Both the position numbers and the translations under genes were made by a program. Below, in pieces: positions 41,292 to 50,035 of a stretch of 64,000 nucleotides of DNA. Origin of the DNA: Polyangiaceae bacterium (lineage in GTDB: Bacteria; Myxococcota_A; Polyangia; Polyangiales; Polyangiaceae); NCBI GenBank assembly GCA_009780955.1, contig WQZB01000014.1, positions 1 through 64,000 of the forward strand, given 5' to 3'. The notes below the pieces were generated by a model. The model was not told the origin of the DNA. It ran no database searches and saw nothing but the letters and a program-made list of their open reading frames with translations. Numbering within the stretch: position 1 is the first letter of the stretch; every line of letters starts with the position of its first letter.

Positions 41292-42656
41292 ATGGCAGAC
41301 GGCACAAACCAGGGCGAAGCGGTGCTTGTTGCGGTGCACTTGCCCGATGCGAGCGACATCGAATTCACTTCCAGCCTCGAGGAGCTCGAGCGACTTGTTT
41401 CAACGCTTGGCTACCGCACGGTGGCCAAAGTCACTCAGGCCAAAGGCCAGCTCGACACCCGAGCGGTGCTCGGCGAAGGCAAGCTTCGCGAGCTTGGCGC
41501 GCTAACGGGTGGCAGCGGGCAGGTTGGGGACGCGGCGCCGAAGAAGAAAGACAAAGCACGCCTTCGCCGTCAGGGCGAAAACCACGATGACGATGAGCAC
41601 GATGTCGTCGATGAGAGCAGCTCACCGGGAAAAAGGGTCGGTCTCATTGCGGTGGATCATGATCTGACGCCCCGCCAAGCACGAAATCTCGAGCGCGCCA
41701 CGGGCGTGCAGGTGCTTGACCGCACTGGCGTCATCATCGAGATCTTCCATCGTCACGCAAAGAGCCGTGAGGCGCGGCTGCAAGTCGAAATCGCGCGGCT
41801 CAAATATGAGGTGCCGCGGTTGCGTGAGTCGCCTTCGGGCAAAGAAAGGCAGGCTGGCCGAGGTGCGGGCGAGGCTGCCATCGAACTCGATCGCCGCAAA
41901 GTCCGTGATCGCATCGCGGCGCTGAACGAGGAGCTTTCTGCTATTGCGCGCGAACACGACGTGCGGCGCGCGCATCGCCGAAATGCGCGTCGCGTTGCGC
42001 TCATAGGCTACACGAACGCCGGGAAATCGTCGCTCATGCGCGGGCTGACAGGCAGCCATGTTTACGTCGAAAACAAGCTCTTTGCGACGCTCGACACCAC
42101 GATACGTGCACTTTACCCGGAACAAAGCCCGCGCATTCTGGTAAGCGATACGGTGGGCTTCATCAGAAAGCTGCCGCACGATCTGGTGGCAAGCTTCAAG
42201 TCAACGCTGAGCGAGGCACTCGAAGCATCGCACTTATTGCATGTCGTGGATGCGTCGGACCCATCGTGGGAAGTGCAGCTTGCCGTCACGCGCGATGTGC
42301 TCGACGAGATTGGCGCGGGCGAAGTGCCTTGCACCCTTGTGATGAACAAAATTGACTGCCTCGACCCAGGAGATGTGGCTCGCCTTCGAGAACGCATGCA
42401 AAATGCATGGTTTGTTTCCGCCTGCAACCCGACCGACATCGCGCAACTTCGAACGAACATCATCGCGCTCTTCGAACGAAAGGCCGTCGAGACCGTGATC
42501 GTTGTGCCCTACGATCGCCAGGCCATTCTGAGCGAAATGCACCATTCTGGTCGCGTTCTGTGCGCAAGCTACGAAGAATGCGGCGTTGTTGTTAGCTACT
42601 TTGCCGACCCCGATACGATAACCCGATTCCGCTCACGCCTTGAACGCACACAGTAA
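41292..42656 (+). CDS. hflX: GTPase HflX
   Basis: RTGVIIEIFHRHAKSREARLQVEIARLKYE; GYTNAGKSSLMRGLTG; DTVGFIRKLPHDLVASFKSTL. Confidence 0.96.
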   Translation: MADGTNQGEAVLVAVHLPDASDIEFTSSLEELERLVSTLGYRTVAKVTQAKGQLDTRAVLGEGKLRELGALTGGSGQVGDAAPKKKDKARLRRQGENHDDDEHDVVDESSSPGKRVGLIAVDHDLTPRQARNLERATGVQVLDRTGVIIEIFHRHAKSREARLQVEIARLKYEVPRLRESPSGKERQAGRGAGEAAIELDRRKVRDRIAALNEELSAIAREHDVRRAHRRNARRVALIGYTNAGKSSLMRGLTGSHVYVENKLFATLDTTIRALYPEQSPRILVSDTVGFIRKLPHDLVASFKSTLSEALEASHLLHVVDASDPSWEVQLAVTRDVLDEIGAGEVPCTLVMNKIDCLDPGDVARLRERMQNAWFVSACNPTDIAQLRTNIIALFERKAVETVIVVPYDRQAILSEMHHSGRVLCASYEECGVVVSYFADPDTITRFRSRLERTQ

Positions 42657-42796
42657 TTTCAGATGCGGGAATCGACAGGACAAAGCGCCTCATGGCATAT
42701 CGTCGCATAAGACGGATTGTCGCATCGGATATTAAACTCGCGACGACCGTAACGGTTATTGAGGCAAAGAACACAAGAGTGCTAGCTTGCGCCGTC

Positions 42797-44032
42797 ATGA
42801 AACCCAATGACGTACGATTCGCACTACCCACACTCCTCCTCGGTGCATCGCTCGTGGGTGCATCACTCACGGCGCTGAGCTGCAGCGACAGCTCAGACGA
42901 CACCGGTTCGAACAACAACGACCTAAACAACGCTGACGCCAGCACATCCGACTCTGGCGACAACAATACGAATCCCGTTTCGATCGATCCCACAAGACTT
43001 CTTTCCTTTGCGCCGCTTCCTAAGGTGATGTGGCCGGCAGAGGGCGACAGCAACAACCGCCTTCTTTTCCAAAAGAAGGTGGACCTCGGCAAGCAGCTCT
43101 ATTTTGATACGCGTCTGTCAAAAAATAATGATATTTCGTGCAACTCGTGTCACCTTCTCGATCAATATGGTGTCGACGGTCAGCCAGTGAGCGACGGCAC
43201 TAACGCCGACAAGACGGCTACCCCACCACACGGCAATCGCAACGCGCCAACTGTGTACAATGCGGCACTGCATCTTTGGCAGTTTTGGGACGGCCGCGCG
43301 GAAGATGTGGAAGCGCAGGCACTCGGTCCGATTCTGAATCCCGTCGAAATGGGTATGAAAGACGAACAAGAAGTCCTCGCCGTCATTAACTCGATTGACG
43401 GATATGTCACCGAGTTCGCCGCGGCTTTTCCACCAGAAGATTTAAACGCAACAGGCAAAGATCCAAACGAGAACACAACCCCAGTTTCGTATATCAACAT
43501 TGGCAAAGCCATTGGCGCGTTCGAGCGAACACTCGTTACGCCTTCACGTTGGGACGCCTATCTCAATGGAGACAAGAACGCCCTGACGGCCGCCGAGCTC
43601 GCCGGCCTTGCCAAGTTCATGGAAGTTGGGTGCGACACTTGCCACAATGGTGTAGCCATGGGCGGGCGCGGCTTCGACTTGCTCGGCGAAACGAACGCGT
43701 GGCCTTGGCCGGGCCATCCTAACGCTGACGGATACGAAGAAATCGGGCGTGCCGACGTCACGAACGACGACGCTGACAAGTATGTCTTCAAAGTCCCGTC
43801 GCTTCGTAACGTGGAAAAAACGGGGCCATACTTCCACGATGGCTCGGTCACCACACTGGAAGAAGCCGTCAACAAAATGGCCTATTACCAACTCGGCAAA
43901 ACTCTTTCGAGCGACGACGTAGCAAGCATCGTGACATTCTTGAAGGCTCTTACTGGCGATCTCGATGACGCTACGATTACGAAGCCCACCCCCCTGCCGG
44001 GCAAAGACGACGGCGGAGGCACGACTCTATAA
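42797..44032 (+). CDS. Di-heme cytochrome c peroxidase family lipoprotein (paralog 2)
   Basis: CNSCH, CDTCH; strongly similar to 1563-2708 product. Confidence 0.93.
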   Translation: MKPNDVRFALPTLLLGASLVGASLTALSCSDSSDDTGSNNNDLNNADASTSDSGDNNTNPVSIDPTRLLSFAPLPKVMWPAEGDSNNRLLFQKKVDLGKQLYFDTRLSKNNDISCNSCHLLDQYGVDGQPVSDGTNADKTATPPHGNRNAPTVYNAALHLWQFWDGRAEDVEAQALGPILNPVEMGMKDEQEVLAVINSIDGYVTEFAAAFPPEDLNATGKDPNENTTPVSYINIGKAIGAFERTLVTPSRWDAYLNGDKNALTAAELAGLAKFMEVGCDTCHNGVAMGGRGFDLLGETNAWPWPGHPNADGYEEIGRADVTNDDADKYVFKVPSLRNVEKTGPYFHDGSVTTLEEAVNKMAYYQLGKTLSSDDVASIVTFLKALTGDLDDATITKPTPLPGKDDGGGTTL

Positions 44033-44082
44033 AGAACGCCAAAGCATGGGCTAGAACCGCTCTCTTTGACGCGGTATCTTCA

Positions 44083-44110
44083 GTAAGGGCGCAGCATGCT
44101 GCGCCCTTAC
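44083..44110. repeat. 28-bp perfect palindrome (variant GTAAGGGC repeat)
   Basis: GTAAGGGCGCAGCATGCTGCGCCCTTAC; same core as 14987-15014. Confidence 0.92.
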
Positions 44111-44171
44111 CTTATGTGTGACTTCAAGCGTTTACGCGAACTCGAGCCTGTCGCCGACACATGGTTGACTC

Positions 44172-44876
44172 GTGCTGCATATGCGCCATAATTACGCAGT
44201 CGATCTTTTGCATTCGACGCAACCAGAAGAAAAAATGGACGAATATGGCAGTATAACGGCTGGCAAAGGTACCGATGGCGAGGCAGGTACTACACTGGCG
44301 GATGCGGTTAATGGTCCGAATGCAAAGGGGCAAGCGGGCGGGGCTGGTTTTTCCGGTGCAGCAGCTGAAAAAGCAAACAAAGTGCCTGCGCAGGGCGGAA
44401 CAAACACATGCAGCGACGAAGCAGCAGGCGGGGCCGGCGCACTAGCGCCCTTCTATGCCAGCAGCGCCAACGGCTGTTATCCCCTAATACCCTTTCAGCC
44501 TGCCGTAGTAAAATCGGGCAACGCTGGCAAAAATGGTGACGATGGCGTTAGCGCTATTGGCACGGGTGTCTTCAATGCGAATGGATATGTGCCTGCCGAT
44601 GGGACCCCAGGAAAGAACGGTAGCCCCGGCTCTGGCGGAAGCGGCGCGGGCGGCCCAAGCATCGGCGTCGCTTACACGAGTGGCACGCCCAATTTTGCCA
44701 ACAGTGCCAAAGCGAAAGCTGGCACACCTGGCGCCGGCGTTGGTCAGGACTCGAAAACATTCGAAAGCATGACCTGGACGCTTCCAGCATCGGCCGCGGG
44801 TATGCGCAAGACATGTATTCGTTTTGAACGTACCGCTTTCGATTTGACGCGTTCGCGTTGGCCGTCGGCTCGTTGA
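44172..44876 (+). pseudogene. Fragment of Gly-rich (PGRS/collagen-like) protein
   Basis: GGSGAGGPSIGVAYTSG..AKAGTPGAGVGQ, no signal peptide, terminates inside a family P repeat arm. Confidence 0.5.
44832..44860. repeat. Partial family P arm (P4)
   Basis: accgctttcgatttgacgcgttcgcgttgg. Confidence 0.6.
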
Positions 44877-44949
44877 CGACTGCCCTTCCGCGTGAGGCTG
44901 CGGCGTGTGCTCCCCAGCACACGCACCTCCCGCCACATTGACTCGCAGA

Positions 44950-44971
44950 CTGCTGAAATCTTTTTCAGCAG
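44950..44971. terminator. Hairpin after AbiEii-like gene
   Basis: ctgctgaaa-tctt-tttcagcag. Confidence 0.5.
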
Positions 44972-44975
44972 TTGG

Positions 44976-45824
44976 TCATGGAGCGCCCACCTTGGCGAGA
45001 AGCCGAGCGACGAAGGCTACGACATCGGCTTGCAACTCGTCGTCCCGTCTCCCTGTCACGAAGACCGAGACACGCATGGGGCCAACGGCGTCGAGCTCGG
45101 AGAAGTCACGACGGAGGACCGCAAGCGCGCGCTTCGCTTCGAGATCGTCAAGCAGTGGATGCAGCTTGGCGGCAACGTCATCGACCCCGGCGCCGTAGTT
45201 CCGTACGACGTAGTAAAGGTCGTAGGCGTCTTTGTTCTCACCCCGGCTGTCGAAGGCAAGCGCCTTGAGTACAACGTACGCGCCCGCGCCGCACACCCAG
45301 ATCTCGCGCGTCGCCTTCTCGCCGAACAGCGTCTTGCCCTTGAGGGTGATCTGCTGATGGTCGCGGAACGCGCAGCGGAGCCCGGGCGCGATGATCGCGG
45401 CAAAGTCCGGCTCGATGTCTCGGAGCTTGCCGCCCTTGTCGCCCTCGCGCGAGGGCTGGATGAGAAAGTCCACCGTCACCGTCCCGCCGCTCGTGATCGC
45501 CCAACGTTGCCGGGTCGGGTTGCCGGCTTCGTTGGTGTCCATCTTGAAGCCCGCGTCGCGTAGACGCTCGGTGAGCTGGCGATAGCGGCCTTCGTTCAGC
45601 AGGGCGATCTGGAGCCCGACGTCGAGGTCCATGGTGCCAACATGCGGTGCGACGTCGTCTTGCAGGACCTTCTGGTCGATGAGGAGTGAGGGCACGAGCC
45701 CGCCGACGATGACCAGGTCGTCCATCATGTCACCGAGTTTGGTCGCGATGTAGAGACACGTCGCTCGCACGAGTTCGACATGCTCGCTCTTGTACTCGGA
45801 TGCGCGTTTGGGTCTCTCAGTCAT
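44976..45824 (-). CDS. AbiEii-like nucleotidyltransferase (type IV TA toxin candidate)
   Basis: DLVIVGGLVPSLL...GTMDLDVGLQIALL (GG..DxD NTase signature); overlaps the upstream HTH partner. Confidence 0.8.
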   Translation of the reverse strand: MTERPKRASEYKSEHVELVRATCLYIATKLGDMMDDLVIVGGLVPSLLIDQKVLQDDVAPHVGTMDLDVGLQIALLNEGRYRQLTERLRDAGFKMDTNEAGNPTRQRWAITSGGTVTVDFLIQPSREGDKGGKLRDIEPDFAAIIAPGLRCAFRDHQQITLKGKTLFGEKATREIWVCGAGAYVVLKALAFDSRGENKDAYDLYYVVRNYGAGVDDVAAKLHPLLDDLEAKRALAVLRRDFSELDAVGPMRVSVFVTGRRDDELQADVVAFVARLLAKVGAP

Positions 45825-46875
45825 CGTACCTCCACGAGGAAAACAGCTCTGCACGCAAGTGCTCGGCAGCTTCGGAGGCGCGCTCGGGATGGCCCTTCAA
45901 GTCCACGTAGGTCTGCACGGGGTGGACGCAGCGCACACCCTCGTGCACGACTGCACCATGGAACACGCCAACGTCGTTCGGGATCACGAGCCAGAGATTT
46001 GCACCGCGCGCCTCCTCCCGGAAACCGAGGCTCTCGCGCAATTCGTCCGACGGGAAGTCGGTCAAGAAGAACGTTGCGATTCGGAACGAGGCGAAGTGCG
46101 AGAACTGCCAGGCCGCCGAAAGCCCCGTGGCCGCGTGCTCGACGGAGGCTGCCGAGAGCGTGTCACTCACGAAGCGGGTCAGCGCGTCACCGGAGCGCGC
46201 TGCGACGTGCCCCTGAACGAGCATGTGGCGGTCGAATCGGTACTCGGCCTGCCACGCGCCCAACAGGAGCACCGGATCTTTCACACGCAGCGCGCCGCTC
46301 GACTCGCGAACGACGTAGCTGTCGGCCTCGAGGCGCGAGGCGATGCGGCTCACGAAGCCCTCCGACATGTCCGTCGCACGCGCGATTTCGCGTTGGGAGA
46401 GAGCCTGCTCTGGATGCATGAGGAGCCATCGGACGACGCGCGAGCTCTTGGGCGCAAAGATGCTCGTCGGACGCCCTGGGCTCCGGAACCGGTTCAGTTG
46501 GCCGTCAACGATGATGTGAAGCCCCGGCGCGATGATGTGCGCGTTGCCGCTCAAGTCGAACCACGAAACCCCCGCGCCCTTACACACCCGGCGCCCGGCC
46601 TCGGTCATGAACGGGACCACGAGCAACGGCGTCGCCTTTCTGCGCAACCGCCGAGCGGCCGCCGTGACGCGCTCGGCGTGAGTGACGAGTGGCCCAGCAG
46701 ACACCGTTCCCAAAACGTCGACCACGAGGGCGTGACGGCCGGCTTGGACGAGCAGATCGGCCTCGGGTGCGCCACCCTTGTCGACCTTGACTTCGCTCTT
46801 TGGCACATCGAGGAGCTCGGCGAGTGCGACCTGGACCCTTGCAGCAAGCTGCTTTTCCGATGGCCTAGCACCCAT
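45817..46875 (-). CDS. AbiEi-like HTH antitoxin candidate
   Basis: HPEQALSQREIARATDMSEGFVSRIASRLEADSYVVRE winged HTH; 8-bp overlap with NTase gene. Confidence 0.72.
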   Translation of the reverse strand: MGARPSEKQLAARVQVALAELLDVPKSEVKVDKGGAPEADLLVQAGRHALVVDVLGTVSAGPLVTHAERVTAAARRLRRKATPLLVVPFMTEAGRRVCKGAGVSWFDLSGNAHIIAPGLHIIVDGQLNRFRSPGRPTSIFAPKSSRVVRWLLMHPEQALSQREIARATDMSEGFVSRIASRLEADSYVVRESSGALRVKDPVLLLGAWQAEYRFDRHMLVQGHVAARSGDALTRFVSDTLSAASVEHAATGLSAAWQFSHFASFRIATFFLTDFPSDELRESLGFREEARGANLWLVIPNDVGVFHGAVVHEGVRCVHPVQTYVDLKGHPERASEAAEHLRAELFSSWRYDD

Positions 46876-46881
46876 GCTTCA

Positions 46882-48417
46882 CTAAATAGTCTGCCTTGAG
46901 TCATCGCTCAAGTCGACCATTTTAGTAAAGCCATATTGAACCCCATCGTCGATCCGCGAAAAAGCATTCTTGTAGGCTGCAAAATGACCGCCATGGCGCG
47001 CGGCATCGAGGATTGCATAACCCACTTCGGGGCCGCCCTGCGCAATCATCGATTCAACCCAAGCCCACTTGGCGCTTACCGAGCGCACATCAACGCGACC
47101 GCGAAGCCCACGGCGCAAGCGCTCGAGACGCTTTTCAACCACATTGATTCCCGCGAAAACCTCGGACGCCATGGGTGTGTTGCGCTTTGGGCAGAACGGC
47201 CCGACCCCCAGGGCAATAGGAACGATTTTCGATAGCTCCGTGACCAAGCGAATGCACTCGTCGATGTCGTCGTTCGTTTCGTCGGGCAGCCCAATCATCA
47301 AATAAAATTTGAGCCGACTCATATGGTATTTTTTGGCGAGCTCGGCGGCGCGAACAAGATGATTTTCTTTTGCTTTTCGCTCGAGCCGCTCGCGCATTCG
47401 TTCGCTTGGCCCGTCCATCGCGGTGGTGAGCGTACGGTAGCCGGCGCGCGCGAGCACGCCAACGAAATCGTCGTTCAAACGATCGGGCCGCAGCGACGAG
47501 AGCCCGACCTCACGTCCTTGGTCGGCGAGCTCGCTCACGATGCTTACGATGTTCGGATGATCGCTCACCGCTGCACCAACGAGCCCAACACGTCTGGCGT
47601 CCTTCGGGATCAGGCGAAGGATTGTTTCCTTTGGCACAAGGCGCATGCCGCCGCTCGCTGACCTTTGCATCACGCAGTAGGTGCAGCGGCGCGAGCAACC
47701 TCGTTCGGCTTCGATGAGAAACATGTTGCTCAAGACAGCGTGCGGCGTGCGAATGGCTGCCCACGCAGGAATCATTTCGCTTGGCACTTTGGCAATGGGC
47801 GGCACCAAAGGGTGATGTGCGGGGTGGTGCGCGGGCACGAAAACATGCGATACACGCGCGAGCGCTTGGAGTCGCTCGTCGTAGCGAGGAATGGATTCGA
47901 GAATACGAAGAACCTTAATCATGATTTCTTCGGCCTCGCCAATCACGATGGCATCGCAAAACGGAGCAAGCGGCAAAGGATTCGAAAAAGTGAGCGGACC
48001 GCCCGCAAGCACGAACGGATGGCGATCGCCACGACGCTGCTCGCGCAGCGCTGGAATGCCGGCAGCGTCGAGAAGCCGAACGAGCCGGCCGATCTCGAGT
48101 TCGTAGGCAACGCTCGCCGCAACGACAGCAAAAGCCTCGAGCGGCTTTCGCGACTCGTAACCAATTGGCCGTGCCTGCGCGCGCAAATCGCGTTCAGCCT
48201 CGTCGTCGAGCATGACGCGCTCGCAGGCAAATCCGGGACTCTCCATAATGGCGCGGTAGATGCGCTGATAGCCAAGCGAGCTCATCGCCACCGCATACGG
48301 CGATGGATAGATGAGTGCGACGGTGAATGGCGCCTGCTTGTCGATCCGCCCAACCTCGTCGGTCAGGCGGCGACGAATGCAGCCATCGCGATCGATACGA
48401 TCGAATTTTTTTTTCAC
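46882..48417 (-). CDS. B12-binding radical SAM protein
   Basis: PFTVALIYPSPYAVAMSSLGYQ; CSRRCTYCVMQ (CxxxCxxC). Confidence 0.9.
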   Translation of the reverse strand: MKKKFDRIDRDGCIRRRLTDEVGRIDKQAPFTVALIYPSPYAVAMSSLGYQRIYRAIMESPGFACERVMLDDEAERDLRAQARPIGYESRKPLEAFAVVAASVAYELEIGRLVRLLDAAGIPALREQRRGDRHPFVLAGGPLTFSNPLPLAPFCDAIVIGEAEEIMIKVLRILESIPRYDERLQALARVSHVFVPAHHPAHHPLVPPIAKVPSEMIPAWAAIRTPHAVLSNMFLIEAERGCSRRCTYCVMQRSASGGMRLVPKETILRLIPKDARRVGLVGAAVSDHPNIVSIVSELADQGREVGLSSLRPDRLNDDFVGVLARAGYRTLTTAMDGPSERMRERLERKAKENHLVRAAELAKKYHMSRLKFYLMIGLPDETNDDIDECIRLVTELSKIVPIALGVGPFCPKRNTPMASEVFAGINVVEKRLERLRRGLRGRVDVRSVSAKWAWVESMIAQGGPEVGYAILDAARHGGHFAAYKNAFSRIDDGVQYGFTKMVDLSDDSRQTI

Positions 48418-49928
48418 ATCTTCATCATTCCTGCTTCGACAAACCGTCGATGCCACCCAAGTGCCTCGGAAAGCAGGTGCGGCGTGTGCTCGCCATAGCT
48501 TCCTTTGCGGGCGCGTTCAAAATAGTCGGTGAGCAAAGGCCTGTAATCGGGGTGCGCGCATTCGGCGATGATTTTCCGCGCGCGCTCTTTGGGGCTAAGG
48601 CCACGCAAATCGGCCAGGCCTTGCTCGGTGACGATCACGGCCACGTCGTGCTCGGTGTGATCGACATGGCTTACCATTGGCACAATGCAGCTAATTTTGT
48701 TCCCCTTGGCCGTGCTTGGCGTTAGAAACATTGAAATATATGCATTGCGTGTGAAATCGCCCGAACCACCGATGCCATTTTGCATGCGACTGCCCATCAC
48801 GTGGGTGGAGTTGACATTCGCGTAGATGTCGGCCTCGATAAGGCCGTTCATGGCAATGCAGCCCAGGCGACGAATGATCTCTGGGTGGTTGGTGATTTCC
48901 AAGGGACGCAAAATGATTCGCTTACGATAGAAGTCGATGCGCTCGTGGAAACGGCGCATGGCCCGATCGCTCAACGCAAAGCCGGTGGCCGACGCCATCC
49001 GCAAAACCCCCGTGTCGAGCAAATCAAGAATGCCATCTTGAATGACCTCGGTGTAAGCCGCCAAGTTGCGATAATGGCTTTCGCCAAGACCTGCAAGCAC
49101 CGCATTGGCAATGTTGCCCACACCCGATTGCAGCGGAAGCAATTGCTTGGGAATTCGCCCCGACGCCGCTTCGCGGTCTAGAAAATCGAGCACGTGGGCT
49201 GCAATGCGTTTCGATGTTTCATCGGGCGCGGAGAGCGGCGAAGAGAAATCGGGTGCATCGGTTTCGACGATGGCAACGATTTTGTTCGAATCGCAACGGA
49301 ACGTGGCTTCGCCGATTCGGTCGTCGGGCGACACGAGCGGTATGGGCTTGCGATTCGGAGGCAACGCCATGCCGTAATAGATGTCGTGCATGCCGTGCAG
49401 AGCCATTGGCTGCCAATGGTTGACTTCCACAATGATCTTTTGCGCGTGGTCAATCCAGCTTTTGTTGTTGCCCACAGACGACGACGGAATGAGTTGCCCG
49501 TCGGGCAAAATGCCCGTAGCTTCCACCAGCGCCACGTCGATTGGTCCGTAGACGCCAGCCGAGGTCTGCTGGCCAACATGACTCAAATGCGGATCAACAT
49601 AATCGACATTACCCGCATTGATTTCATCTCGCAAAATTGGGTCAGATTGATACGGTAGCCGAAATTCAATACCCCCGGCGCGGGCAAGCGCGCCGTCGAT
49701 CTCGGGTGCGGTAGAAGCACCGGTGAGCACGCGAATGCGCAAACGCTCGCCCCTTGCGCGAGCCGCTGCCATGCGCTCGGCAAGGGCGAGCGGCACCACT
49801 TTGGGGTGACCGGTGCCGGTGAACCCACTCATGCCTACGGTCATGCCAGATTCGATAAAGGAAGCTGCCCGATCGGCGCTCATAATCCGATCGCGCAGAT
49901 GGCTTGCTTGGATGCGGCTCTCGTTCAT
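48414..49928 (-). CDS. Acetyl-CoA hydrolase/transferase (acetate:succinate CoA-transferase type)
   Basis: SGMTVGMSGFTGTGHPKVVPLALAERM; VTEQGLADLRGLSPKERAR. Confidence 0.92.
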   Translation of the reverse strand: MNESRIQASHLRDRIMSADRAASFIESGMTVGMSGFTGTGHPKVVPLALAERMAAARARGERLRIRVLTGASTAPEIDGALARAGGIEFRLPYQSDPILRDEINAGNVDYVDPHLSHVGQQTSAGVYGPIDVALVEATGILPDGQLIPSSSVGNNKSWIDHAQKIIVEVNHWQPMALHGMHDIYYGMALPPNRKPIPLVSPDDRIGEATFRCDSNKIVAIVETDAPDFSSPLSAPDETSKRIAAHVLDFLDREAASGRIPKQLLPLQSGVGNIANAVLAGLGESHYRNLAAYTEVIQDGILDLLDTGVLRMASATGFALSDRAMRRFHERIDFYRKRIILRPLEITNHPEIIRRLGCIAMNGLIEADIYANVNSTHVMGSRMQNGIGGSGDFTRNAYISMFLTPSTAKGNKISCIVPMVSHVDHTEHDVAVIVTEQGLADLRGLSPKERARKIIAECAHPDYRPLLTDYFERARKGSYGEHTPHLLSEALGWHRRFVEAGMMKM

Positions 49929-50035
49929 AGTGATGATGCCTCCGAAAAAGACGTGGTTGAAACTGGCTTTTTTTGCCGCCACGTGCGTGGCTCCGGCAGA
50001 GAGGTCATAGTGACATACCTTTGCCGACCTCCACC

